From contig NZ_AUCR01000011.1 in NCBI RefSeq assembly GCF_000429865.1, forward strand, positions 124,001 through 188,000: DNA of 64,000 nucleotides, read 5' to 3'. Positions within the stretch are counted from its first letter, which is position 1. The number at the start of each line of letters is the position of its first letter. Shown here one piece after another: positions 19,051 through 26,728 of this stretch. The translations under genes and the position numbers were made by a program. The DNA comes from Cucumibacter marinus DSM 18995. Lineage in GTDB: Bacteria > Pseudomonadota > Alphaproteobacteria > Rhizobiales > Devosiaceae. The notes under the pieces were generated by a model. It searched no databases, was not told where the DNA came from, and saw nothing but the letters and a program-made list of their open reading frames with translations.

Positions 19051-20463
19051 ATGAGCACGCCGCGCACGCTTTACGACAAGATCTGGGACGACCATCTGGT
19101 CGCCGACAATGGTGACGGCACTTCGCTCATTTATATTGACCGCCACCTTGTCCACGAAGTCACCAGCCCGCAGGCTTTTGAAGGACTGCGTCTTGCCCAT
19201 CGGCAGGTCCGCGCGCCCCAGCGCACGCTGGCGGTTGTCGACCACAATGTGCCGACCACCGACCGCAGCCACGGCATCGACGATCCGGACAGCCGGCTCC
19301 AGGTCGAAACGCTGGCGCAGAACGCGGCCGATTTCGGCGTCGAGTATTTCAACGAACTGGACCCGCGTCAGGGCATCGTCCACATCGTCGGGCCGGAACA
19401 GGGCTTCACCCTGCCCGGCATGACGATCGTTTGCGGCGACAGCCACACCTCGACGCATGGGGCGTTCGGGGCTTTGGCGCATGGCATCGGCACTTCGGAA
19501 GTCGAGCATGTGCTCGCCACCCAGACGCTGATCCAGTCCAAGGCAAAGAACATGCGGGTCAATGTCGAGGGCGATCTGCCCGAGGGCGTGACCGCCAAGG
19601 ACATCATCCTGGCCATTATCGGCGAGATCGGCACCGCCGGGGGCACCGGGCATGTGCTCGAATATGCCGGCTCGGCGATCCGCGCGCTGTCGATGGAAGG
19701 CCGGATGACGGTCTGCAACATGTCGATCGAAGGCGGCGCCCGCGCCGGCCTGATCGCGCCCGATGAAAAGACCTTCGCCTATATCAAGGATCGCCCCCGC
19801 GCCCCCAAGGGCGACGCTTTCGAGATGGCCCGGCGCTATTGGGAAACGCTCGTTTCGGATGACGGCGCGCATTTCGACCGCGAGATCACGCTCGATGCGG
19901 CCAACCTGCCGCCGATCGTCACCTGGGGCTCGAGCCCTGAAGACGTCGTTTCGGTCGAAGGCGTGGTGCCCGATCCCGCCGAGATCGAAGACGCCAATCG
20001 CCGCGCCTCGAAAGAGCGGGCGCTCAAATATATGGGGCTGACCCCGGGCACGAAGATCAAGGACATCGAACTTGATCGCGTGTTCCTCGGCTCGTGCACC
20101 AATGGCCGGATCGAGGATCTGCGCGCCGCCGCTGCGGTCGTCAAGGGTCACAAGGTCGCCGAACGCGTCGATGCGATGGTCGTGCCGGGTTCGGGGCTGG
20201 TCAAGGAACAGGCCGAGGCCGAAGGGCTCGACAAGATCTTCATCGAGGCCGGGTTCGACTGGCGCGAGCCGGGCTGCTCCATGTGCCTTGCGATGAATGC
20301 CGACAAGCTGAAGCCCGAAGAGCGCTGCGCCTCGACCTCGAACCGCAATTTCGAGGGTCGTCAGGGCTTCAAGGGCCGGACCCACCTCGTCTCTCCGGCC
20401 ATGGCCGCCGCTGCCGCGATTGCCGGGCGCTTCGTCGATATCCGCGAGTGGCCGAAGGGGTAG
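19051..20463 (+). CDS. leuC: 3-isopropylmalate dehydratase large subunit
   Basis: LeuC is the [4Fe-4S] aconitase-type subunit that, with LeuD, isomerises 2- to 3-isopropylmalate in leucine synthesis. Signatures are [12 protein letters not shown] at the start, [20 protein letters not shown], and cluster cysteines in [12 protein letters not shown] and [11 protein letters not shown]. The 470-residue length is normal. The ATG at 19051 matches usual LeuC starts; the ATG at 19039 adds four residues and is possible. The leuD partner is unusually far away, at 29161. Confidence 0.97.
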   Translation: MSTPRTLYDKIWDDHLVADNGDGTSLIYIDRHLVHEVTSPQAFEGLRLAHRQVRAPQRTLAVVDHNVPTTDRSHGIDDPDSRLQVETLAQNAADFGVEYFNELDPRQGIVHIVGPEQGFTLPGMTIVCGDSHTSTHGAFGALAHGIGTSEVEHVLATQTLIQSKAKNMRVNVEGDLPEGVTAKDIILAIIGEIGTAGGTGHVLEYAGSAIRALSMEGRMTVCNMSIEGGARAGLIAPDEKTFAYIKDRPRAPKGDAFEMARRYWETLVSDDGAHFDREITLDAANLPPIVTWGSSPEDVVSVEGVVPDPAEIEDANRRASKERALKYMGLTPGTKIKDIELDRVFLGSCTNGRIEDLRAAAAVVKGHKVAERVDAMVVPGSGLVKEQAEAEGLDKIFIEAGFDWREPGCSMCLAMNADKLKPEERCASTSNRNFEGRQGFKGRTHLVSPAMAAAAAIAGRFVDIREWPKG

Positions 20464-20544
20464 TTGGGGTTCGTTGTCTCGCACATGGGGACAGGTTCAC
20501 CGCGCTGGCAAGTTGGCTATCGGGTGCGCGGTTGCTTCTTGCTC

Positions 20545-20658
20545 CATCTCCCCCCGGATGCGGGGGAGATGCAATGTCCTGGGCTTGGCCATGCCAAGTC
20601 CTTGGACATTGCTAGAGGGGGGATCACCCCACCCTATCCCTCCCCGTCAAGGGGAGGG
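20545..20658. repeat. Cluster of three palindromic hairpins after leuC
   Basis: Three palindromes lie in the leuC-zincin gap. CATCTCCCCC/GGGGGAGATG occupies 20545-20571. A nested cruciform GCAATGTCC...GGACATTGC with an inner CTTGGC/GCCAAG is at 20571-20612. CCCTCCCC/GGGGAGGG is at 20638-20658. None has a clear poly-T tail, so they look like REP-type elements that may also stabilise or end the leuC message. Confidence 0.7.
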
Positions 20659-20687
20659 GACTGCGTCGTGCCGTGGGGGAAGCTTGA

Positions 20688-21137
20688 ATGACTGACTCGC
20701 CCCAAGACACCCCCCAAGACACCCCCGAAGACTGGGCCGGGCGCATGGCGCCCGGGCTCGACGCGTTCGAGGTGCTTGCCCGCAAGGCTTTCGACACGCT
20801 GCCGGACGTGTTCCGCGACCGGATCGACGGCGTGCCCTTCGTCGTTGCCGACTTCCCGGATGACGAAATGCTCGCCGATCTCGGGCTTGAAAGCCCGTTC
20901 GATCTTCTGGGCCTGTTTCACGGGGTCGGGGCGACCGCGCTGGGGGACGGGCCGTTGACGGGGGAGTTGCCCAACCGCATCTGGCTGTTCCGCCGGCCCA
21001 TTCTCGATTATTGGGCCGAGCATGAGGAAACCCTTGGCGCCGTCATCACCCATGTGTTGATCCATGAGATCGGGCATCATTTCGGCTTTTCCGATGCCGA
21101 TATGGACGCCATCGAGGCTGAAGCGGCGGGAGAGTGA
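20688..21137 (+). CDS. Minimal zincin metallopeptidase family protein (DUF1025 type)
   Basis: The 149-residue protein carries the zinc motif HEIGHHFGFSD at residues 124-134 (HExxHxxGxxD), preceded by ILDYWAEHEETLGAVITHVL. This is the short zincin family related to archaeal/bacterial minimal metallopeptidases, without further domains. The N-terminus has a small duplication, QDTPQDTP, reflecting a repeated DNA segment just after the start. No signal peptide is visible, so it is probably cytoplasmic. The substrate is unknown. Confidence 0.88.
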   Translation: MTDSPQDTPQDTPEDWAGRMAPGLDAFEVLARKAFDTLPDVFRDRIDGVPFVVADFPDDEMLADLGLESPFDLLGLFHGVGATALGDGPLTGELPNRIWLFRRPILDYWAEHEETLGAVITHVLIHEIGHHFGFSDADMDAIEAEAAGE

Positions 21138-21154
21138 AATCGGGGCCGAAAAAG

Positions 21155-21910
21155 CCCTCACCCTGAGGTGTGGAGCGAAGCGCAGCCTCTAAGGGCGAGG
21201 GCGGTGGTGATGACGTGCGCCGGCAGTTTCCTCTTTCCCTCCCCCTTGCGGGGAGGGAGGTCGAGCAGGGTTTGGCACGCCAAATCCGTCGCGAGACAGG
21301 GTGGGGGTAACAACCGGCCGCTCTCCGCGGGACCTAACCGGGCATTCTTCAAGGATCCCCACCCGGTTCGCTGCGCTCACTGGTCGAGTGCCGTGCCGTT
21401 TTCACTCCCGCCTCAAGACGAGGTCCCAGAATCAGCCAAATGTGCGAAGATGAGGACAATGCGCCGCTCCGCTCTCTACGCCGTCCCGGGCCGATCCGGG
21501 ATCCAATGGTGGTTGCTCCACGGCACGAGGCAAGCGAATTGACCCGCGACCTGCGCCAATGGACCCCGGTTTTCACCGGGGTGACGTCGGAGGGTGAAGG
21601 GCGTCCATCGACCACGCCCGTTATGCTGAGCTTGCGGAATCACGAGATGATCGAAACCCGACCATTTTCGCCCCCGCCTCTGGTCGCAAGATCGGACCGA
21701 CCGGTCGGCATGTCAAATATGGACTGAGCGCTGTTTGCCCCAACCCCTCGAGCGTAGCTTTCGGGTGCTCCGCTTTGCACTCCAACCCTTCGAGCACAGC
21801 TTTCGGGTGCTCGGTGGAGCTAACCCAACCCAACCCCTCAAGCACAGCTTTCGGGGTGCTCGTCAGGAGCGCCCTACCCTTCGAGCATAGCTCTCAGGGT
21901 GCTCGGCGCT
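21155..21910. repeat. 750-bp non-coding block of REP-like repeats
   Basis: I see no credible gene here. The block is a mosaic of palindromic elements. One at 21155-21201 runs from CCCTCACCCTGAGGTG to AAGGGCGAGG and resembles 37358-37400. A CCTCCCCCTTGCGGGGAGGG hairpin lies near 21240. A CCCGGGCCGATCCGGG palindrome lies near 21485. Four direct copies of a roughly 31-base unit sit at 21738-21770, 21782-21812, 21831-21861 and 21874-21904. Each of those contains GAGC[GA][TC]AGCT and ends GTGCTC. Short open frames in the block have no ribosome sites or homology. Confidence 0.75.
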
Positions 21911-21935
21911 GAAATCGCTCCACCGGAGCGATTTC
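21911..21935 (-). terminator. Palindrome downstream of the DUF6644 gene
   Basis: GAAATCGCTCC and GGAGCGATTTC form a perfect 11-base stem with loop ACC, 20 bases past the end of the minus-strand gene that stops at 21956. Its sequence and position parallel the palindrome after purH. A poly-T tail is absent, so the terminator role is inferred from structure and position. Confidence 0.45.
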
Positions 21936-21955
21936 GCCTTTCGGCACGCGCCTCG

Positions 21956-22408
21956 CTAATCAAAAAATGCAATCAGCCGGCCGCACAGGAGTACGGCGAG
22001 CCAGAGAAAGATCGAGGTGAGGGCCATAAATTTGGTCAGCCAGCTTTCCGGTGTCCTGTGCCGGGCAAGCAGGGTGAACAGCCCGGCATTGAAGAGTGCG
22101 GCGGCGAGAAGCGTCATCTTGGTGAGAAAAATCGGATTGGCGAAATAGATCGCCGGGCGCACGGTGAACAGCGCCGCTCCCGTCGACACCGCCACGATCA
22201 GCGCGAACATTGCGACCACCCGTAGATGCGCCACCACGTCGGGCAGGGCCAGCCTGGTGCCGGAACCCAATACCCGGAGGTCCATCAGGATGGCGCTCGT
22301 CACCAGCATGCCCAGCGCCAGGATATGGGTCGCGCTGACCAACGGGTAGAGCCAGACCGAACGGCGTAACTCGTCCCCCAGCCAGAAGGCTTCAAGAGCT
22401 TCAATCAT
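21956..22408 (-). CDS. DUF6644-type integral membrane protein
   Basis: The 150-residue protein has four predicted membrane helices, near residues 19-45, 60-85, 92-115 and 125-147. The conserved-looking segments are YPLVSATHILALGMLVTSA, with a His that could face a cofactor, and FANPIFLTKMTLLAAAL. Similar small membrane proteins are typically encoded beside DUF6152 periplasmic proteins, as here. The pair is transcribed together, this gene second. Function is unknown; the family name is from recall and not a search. Confidence 0.65.
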   Translation of the reverse strand: MIEALEAFWLGDELRRSVWLYPLVSATHILALGMLVTSAILMDLRVLGSGTRLALPDVVAHLRVVAMFALIVAVSTGAALFTVRPAIYFANPIFLTKMTLLAAALFNAGLFTLLARHRTPESWLTKFMALTSIFLWLAVLLCGRLIAFFD

Positions 22409-22443
22409 CGAAAGTGCCCGGTCCGGCGCTGTTCATCGGTGCG

Positions 22444-22863
22444 CTAGCGGTTGTCATAGCCGGCGGCTCGGGCCGGATAGACGTCGTAATTGATACCGCC
22501 ATGGATCACCCGCACGGCTTTCATATGCGTCTCGCCGGGATCGATGGAGCGATGGCCGATTACGGTCACCGGATCGCCCGGCGCGGCGATATCCTGCTCG
22601 AACCCGGCATTGAGGGTGCGGAACAAGGGCGCCAGGTCGACATCCCAAAGCGTGCCGTCCTCGGCTTCGATGGTGAGTGTCGCGTGGGGGTTGCCGACAT
22701 AGATTTCCGTCAGCGTGCCGCTCAATTCGAACCAGGCGTCCTCGGTCCAGCCCCAGCCGTGATGGGCGAGGGCAGGCCCTGAAAATACGGCGACAGACAG
22801 CGACAAGGCCAACAGCGGCGCAGCAAGGCGCCGTGCGAGGCCGGCCAGAATATGTTCGGGCAT
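22444..22863 (-). CDS. DUF6152-type periplasmic protein
   Basis: The 139-residue precursor has a signal peptide ending near GPALA at about residue 31. The mature protein begins HHGWGWTEDAWFEL, then LTEIYVGNPHATLTI, DGTLWDVDLAP and VTVIGHRS. These match DUF6152, small periplasmic proteins of unknown role. The start at 22863 is fixed by a GGGGAGGAT ribosome site; the frame is open further upstream. The N-terminal HH plus later His residues could bind a metal, which is speculation. The DUF6644 membrane protein follows 35 bases downstream. Confidence 0.75.
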   Translation of the reverse strand: MPEHILAGLARRLAAPLLALSLSVAVFSGPALAHHGWGWTEDAWFELSGTLTEIYVGNPHATLTIEAEDGTLWDVDLAPLFRTLNAGFEQDIAAPGDPVTVIGHRSIDPGETHMKAVRVIHGGINYDVYPARAAGYDNR

Positions 22864-22949
22864 GGCACATCCTCCCCGAGGTGTCGTCCCCTGCCTCAGA
22901 GCGAAGTCTAGCAAATCGGGCGGGTTTGCGCAGCCCAATCGAATCCCGG

Positions 22950-23573
22950 TCAGCCGGTGAGCACCCGGATCACCTTTTCCACCCGCTTGCGCTTGGCGGG
23001 GGTCGGCATGTCACCGAGCCGCGCCGCGAGAGTCTCTGCAAGGGCCGCGCCGTCCGGTCCGCCAACCGGCACTGCCTGTTCGGCGTACATGGGCAATTGA
23101 TTGGGTGCGGCGGTTTCGAGCCGCGCCAGCACCAGCGGCCATGCGGCTTTGCGGTGGGCAGATGTTTCGGCCAAGGCAAGCAGGATGGTCATCGCCTTGT
23201 CCTTGGCGATCACCGAGCCATTGTCCGCGGCGGCCAGGATGGCCTCGAGATACGGAACGATGGCCTCTGGATCGTGCGGGGCAATGGCAGCGAGCGCCGT
23301 CAACGTGCCCCAGAGCATGCGATTGTCACGGGTTGTGAGCAGGCCGACAAAGGCGTCAAGATGCGGCGCAATCAGCGCCGGGTTCCGCCCGCCTGTCTCG
23401 TAGAGCACCTTGATGGCGTCATGGCGCGCCGGCCTGCTTCCACCAGTGAGCAGGCCGATCAACTCTGTCACCGCTTTGGTATCGCTGTTTGCAGCAATCT
23501 CTTCGGCCAGCGCGATATTGGGTGCCTCGTCGCGCCGGTCGAGGGCGCTCGCCAGCCTGTCGGCGATGCTCAT
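22950..23573 (-). CDS. HEAT-repeat-like protein
   Basis: The 207-residue protein is entirely alpha-helical with repeated paired helices, for example LIGLLTGGSRPARHDAIKVL, GRNPALIAPHLDAFVGLL and PEAIVPYLEAILAAAD. This is typical of HEAT/armadillo scaffolds. No signal peptide is seen. Its ATG (23573) overlaps the stop of the zinc-ribbon gene by four bases, so the two are co-translated. A protein- or nucleic-acid-binding adaptor role is inferred from fold only. Confidence 0.75.
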   Translation of the reverse strand: MSIADRLASALDRRDEAPNIALAEEIAANSDTKAVTELIGLLTGGSRPARHDAIKVLYETGGRNPALIAPHLDAFVGLLTTRDNRMLWGTLTALAAIAPHDPEAIVPYLEAILAAADNGSVIAKDKAMTILLALAETSAHRKAAWPLVLARLETAAPNQLPMYAEQAVPVGGPDGAALAETLAARLGDMPTPAKRKRVEKVIRVLTG

Positions 23574-23827
23574 CGGTTCCGCCAGCGTTCGAGACGCGGG
23601 ATCGAGCGGGTGAAGATCCAGCCCATGAATTTGGGCAGCCCCTTGTTCGAAAGCTGCTCGATACAGAAGTCCTGCATTTCTTCCACGGTGAAATCGGGCT
23701 GGGTGAAGGCACCGTCCTTGTAGCACAGCGAGCAGTATTTCCCGGAGCGGGTGCCGTCCGCCTCGGTGCCGCCGCCTTCGGCATCCTTGTCCATGGGCAT
23801 GGAACAGCTCTGGCAGATGCGGGTCAT
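23570..23827 (-). CDS. Small putative zinc-ribbon protein
   Basis: The 85-residue protein begins MTRICQSCSMPMDKD and continues GKYCSLCYKDGAFTQPDFT, giving a C-x2-C ... C-x2-C zinc ribbon. A C-terminal helical part follows (VEEMQDFCIEQLSNKGLPKF). This matches the short putative zinc-ribbon family (PF12674-like). The ATG at 23827 follows GAGGAGGGCGG. It is divergent from a MerR regulator and coupled to the HEAT-repeat gene, so the three probably form one regulated unit. Confidence 0.82.
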   Translation of the reverse strand: MTRICQSCSMPMDKDAEGGGTEADGTRSGKYCSLCYKDGAFTQPDFTVEEMQDFCIEQLSNKGLPKFMGWIFTRSIPRLERWRNR

Positions 23828-23880
23828 TCCGCCCTCCTCTTGCATGGTCTGTGGCCTGCATGCTTGCTGTGCACAGAGCA

Positions 23881-23912
23881 GCAAAACCATGGACCTTTGT
23901 CAACGGTTTTGC
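23881..23912. promoter_or_regulatory. Candidate MerR operator between divergent genes
   Basis: A perfect inverted repeat, GCAAAACC (23881-23888) and GGTTTTGC (23905-23912), is separated by 16 bases. It sits in the 97-base gap between the zinc-ribbon gene (minus) and merR (plus). A TTGACA hexamer for the minus strand lies inside it (23898-23903). MerR-family regulators bind such dyads within the promoter spacer. I could not identify a convincing -10 at the usual distance. Confidence 0.5.
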
Positions 23913-23924
23913 CAGAATCAAACG

Positions 23925-24281
23925 ATGCGCATCGGTGAACTCGTCAAACGAACCGGCCTCAGCCGGGATACGATCCGGTTTTATGAGCGGCACGGGTTGA
24001 TCCGGTCCGAGCCGGGTCCCGAGCCGTCCAATTCGTATCGCGACTACCCTGAGGATCTCATTGAACGGCTCGCCATGATCGGACAGGCGCAGGATGCCGG
24101 TTTCACGATCGCCGACCTGTCGCTCCTGATTTCGGTGTTCGAAGGCGGGGCGGACCCGGATTTCGACACCGATGGATTTCTCGACGCCAAGATCGAAGCG
24201 GTGGAAGCCGTGATCGCGCGGGCCGAGCGCTTCCTTGCAGTGCTGAAGGCCACCCGGTCGGCGCTTGAGGGACCGCACTAA
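23925..24281 (+). CDS. MerR family transcriptional regulator
   Basis: The 118-residue protein has the N-terminal winged helix MRIGELVKRTGLSRDTIRFY, the second half YERHGLIRSEP...SYRDYPEDLIERLAMI, and a C-terminal dimerisation helix. It contains no cysteines in the C-terminal effector region, so it is not a classic metal sensor of the MerR/CueR/ZntR kind. The ATG at 23925 is chosen because the HTH starts there; the frame is open upstream but crosses the divergent promoter. The likely targets are the adjacent zinc-ribbon and HEAT genes. Confidence 0.9.
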   Translation: MRIGELVKRTGLSRDTIRFYERHGLIRSEPGPEPSNSYRDYPEDLIERLAMIGQAQDAGFTIADLSLLISVFEGGADPDFDTDGFLDAKIEAVEAVIARAERFLAVLKATRSALEGPH

Positions 24282-24355
24282 GCGCCGGGCAGGTTTCACG
24301 AAATCGCCGCAAGGCGCCCCTAGCGTGATCCGACGCATTTCCAAGGGAGGACGCC

Positions 24356-24964
24356 ATGCGCCTGATCACCGCTGTGCTGACAGTATTTGCGTTTTGTGCG
24401 CCGGGCCTCGCCGACAGTCCGCAGGTCGCCGGCCAGCCCTGTGTGGTGACCGAAGAGATGGGCCTCTCGCCCCGCGATGAGGCGCGGATCAACATGATTG
24501 CGGCCAGCCGCACCCGCGGTCTGGCCGCTGCGCTGATCAGCCAGAGCGCCGCCGACCGCCAGGTCGTTTCGGAGATTTTCGCCGGCGGGCTCTCCCCGCT
24601 TCAGACCATCGTGCCGGGCCGCTACCAGTGCCGCACCATCAAGATGGGCGGGATCTCGGAGCTTGTTGTCTACACCTGGTTCGCCTGCGAGGTCGGACAG
24701 GAGGACGCCACCCTCACCCTGCGCAAGACATCGGGTTCGCAGCGCACTTTCGGTACGCTGACAAAGTCCGGGGATGGCCTTCTCTATCGCGGCGCGCTGC
24801 ACTATTCGGACGAAGACCCGGTCATGTATGACGGGGCCAGCGAGCGCGACCAGGTCGGGTGCATGCTCAAGGATTATGAAGACGGCAATCGCTTCGTTCT
24901 CGAACTCCCGCAGCCGGCCTTTGAATCCTTCCACGATGTTCTGGAGTTGCGTCCCGCCCGCTAG
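24356..24964 (+). CDS. Secreted DUF4893-like protein
   Basis: The 202-residue precursor has a signal peptide (MRLITAVLTVFAFCAPGLADS, cleavage near 19-20). The mature part contains GRYQCRTIKMGG, VVYTWFACEVGQ and LRKTSGSQRTFGTL, a pattern I associate with DUF4893. Four cysteines in the mature protein could form disulphides. An AAGGGAGG ribosome site precedes the ATG. It is a periplasmic or exported protein of unknown role. Confidence 0.75.
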   Translation: MRLITAVLTVFAFCAPGLADSPQVAGQPCVVTEEMGLSPRDEARINMIAASRTRGLAAALISQSAADRQVVSEIFAGGLSPLQTIVPGRYQCRTIKMGGISELVVYTWFACEVGQEDATLTLRKTSGSQRTFGTLTKSGDGLLYRGALHYSDEDPVMYDGASERDQVGCMLKDYEDGNRFVLELPQPAFESFHDVLELRPAR

Positions 24965-25092
24965 CGGCGCGAAGATGGCGGTGGCGGGAAAGGTCGACCG
25001 CCGATTTTCGATCAGCGCCCTTTTCAAGGCGCCGCATTTGCTTGAAAAATTTGAGAGTGAACGCGTTTCAGCGCGTCATCGGGAGAAACGTC

Positions 25093-25914
25093 ATGGCAGG
25101 CGATATCGGCGCTCAATTTCGCGCCCTGCACCGCAAAGGCACCCCCTTCATCATTCCCAATCCCTGGGATGTGGGCACCGCAAAACTGTTCGAGGCCCAG
25201 GGCTTCAAGGCGGTGGCAACCACCAGTTCGGGGTTGGCCATGTCAATGGGCAAGGGGGACGGAGAGCTCGATTTCGACACCGTCTTCGCTCATTGCCGGG
25301 CGTTGTGCGAGGCAATCGACATTCCGGTTGCTGCCGACCTCGAGAACGGGCTTGGCCATTCGCCTGAAGATTCTGCAAGGACCATTCGCGAAGCTGCCGA
25401 TACCGGGCTCGCCGGCGCCTCGATCGAGGATTTCACCGGGGATGAGGCCGATCCGATCTATGATTTCAAGAAGGCGGTGGAGCGGGTTGCGGCTGCGGCG
25501 GAGGCCGCGCGTGGGCTCGACCGCGATTTCGTTTTCACCGCCCGCTGCGAAAACTATCTGCATGGCCGGTCCGATCTCGATGATACCATCAAGCGGCTTG
25601 TTGCCTATGCAGAGGCGGGTGCCGATGTGCTGTATGCGCCGGGCCTGCCCGATGTCGCCGCGATCCGAAAGGTGGTTGAGGCGGTCGGCAAGCCGGTCAA
25701 CGTGCTGACCGGCATTCGCGGGCTCACCTTCCCGGTGCTCGATCTCGCCGAAGCCGGCGTGGCGCGAATTTCGCTCGGCTCCGCGATGGCGCGGGTCGCG
25801 TTCGAGGCGCTGGCCAGGGCGGGAGCGGAAATGCTGGCCACGGGCCGGTTCGGCTTCGTCAACGACACCGACCATATCGCCCCGCTCGAAGCGGCAATCA
25901 CGGGCAAGAAGTGA
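25093..25914 (+). CDS. Isocitrate lyase / PEP mutase superfamily protein
   Basis: The 273-residue protein is a phosphoenolpyruvate mutase-like TIM barrel. Signatures are PFIIPNPWDVGTAKLFE, TTSSGLAMSMG, the metal-binding VAADLENGLGHSPED, IEDFTGD, and FTARCENYLHGR. Members cleave or form C-C or C-P bonds of 2-oxo acids (oxaloacetate decarboxylases, methylisocitrate-lyase relatives). The substrate here cannot be told. The ATG at 25093 has a GGGAG site and is preferred over an upstream in-frame start at 25042. Confidence 0.88.
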   Translation: MAGDIGAQFRALHRKGTPFIIPNPWDVGTAKLFEAQGFKAVATTSSGLAMSMGKGDGELDFDTVFAHCRALCEAIDIPVAADLENGLGHSPEDSARTIREAADTGLAGASIEDFTGDEADPIYDFKKAVERVAAAAEAARGLDRDFVFTARCENYLHGRSDLDDTIKRLVAYAEAGADVLYAPGLPDVAAIRKVVEAVGKPVNVLTGIRGLTFPVLDLAEAGVARISLGSAMARVAFEALARAGAEMLATGRFGFVNDTDHIAPLEAAITGKK

Positions 25915-25932
25915 TATCGGGCCGGGCTGGCG

Positions 25933-26724
25933 TCAGCCCGTCAGTTCGGTCGCCAGCTTGAGGTCGGTGAGCTCATCCGGGGTGAAATAATAGAGCTTGT
26001 CCGGCGGGGTCTCGAGCGCATGCACCCACAGCGCCGGATCGACTTCCATCTCGGTCAGATGCCGCTGAATGCGGGCGGTGGTGGCCTGGGCGTCGGACAT
26101 GGCCTGTGCGGCGCCGGGCAAATCGCCGCCACCGGCAAAGATCTGGTGCACCCCAATCACCGCGCCGCGGTCCGCCAGTCTTGTTGAACCTGCGGCAAAA
26201 ACAAGCGGGCAGGAGGAGGCGCAAAGCGCACCGGCTTTGACTTCGGTCGCATAGCCTTTTTCCCGGATCAGGGTGGCGATGGCGAGCGCATCATCGACCG
26301 AGCCGCCGGGCGAATTGAGCGAGACGATGCCGATATATTCGCCGCGCACATCGATCTCCTCGGCAAAGCGCTGGGCGCTGCCCGGGGTGATGGTGCCTTC
26401 AAGCCGCATGATGCCGCCCGGGGTGAGGGCCATGGTCATTGGCGCAGCCAGCACGTCATGGCCCGTGGTCACTTGTTCGCGTGGGGCGAATTGCGGGGCG
26501 GACGGGTCGATCTCGGGCCGGTCGATGGCCGGCAGCACCGGGGAGGCTTCGAGTCCGGGCAAGGCGATGTCATTGCCCGTCAGGTCCTTGAAATCGGTCC
26601 AGAGAATCGTCGCGGCGCCGGCCAGCAGCGCGTAGAAGACGAGCTGCATCAGCTTGGCATCGTCGAACCAGCGCCAGAAGCGCTGGTTGAAGCTGAGGCC
26701 TTTCTTGCGGGTCGCGGTCGCCAT
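25933..26724 (-). CDS. Membrane-anchored ClpP/crotonase-fold protein (COG3904-like)
   Basis: The 263-residue protein has a basic N-terminus, one membrane helix (LMQLVFYALLAGAATILW, about 26-43) and a periplasmic domain. IGIVSLNSPGGSVDDALAIA and GALCASSCPLVFAAG resemble the oxyanion loop and nucleophile-serine region of ClpP/SppA-type serine proteases. GVHQIFAGGG follows with a His. It starts five bases after the upstream gene's stop on the same strand, so it works with the membrane protein at 26729-28138. Proteolytic activity is inferred. Confidence 0.8.
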   Translation of the reverse strand: MATATRKKGLSFNQRFWRWFDDAKLMQLVFYALLAGAATILWTDFKDLTGNDIALPGLEASPVLPAIDRPEIDPSAPQFAPREQVTTGHDVLAAPMTMALTPGGIMRLEGTITPGSAQRFAEEIDVRGEYIGIVSLNSPGGSVDDALAIATLIREKGYATEVKAGALCASSCPLVFAAGSTRLADRGAVIGVHQIFAGGGDLPGAAQAMSDAQATTARIQRHLTEMEVDPALWVHALETPPDKLYYFTPDELTDLKLATELTG

Positions 26725-26728
26725 TGTC

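Noticed and set aside
21168-21542. 124-codon frame in the repeat block
   Set aside because: It is translated palindromic repeat sequence (REP mosaic), without a ribosome site or homology.
21738-21904. Four regularly repeated units that could suggest a CRISPR array
   Set aside because: Gaps between units are only 11, 18 and 12 bases, the units vary, inverted copies exist elsewhere and there are no cas genes.
23574-24344. N-terminal extension of the HEAT-repeat protein to 464 residues
   Set aside because: The upstream part is out of frame with and antisense to or overlapping the zinc-ribbon and MerR genes, which have clear motifs.
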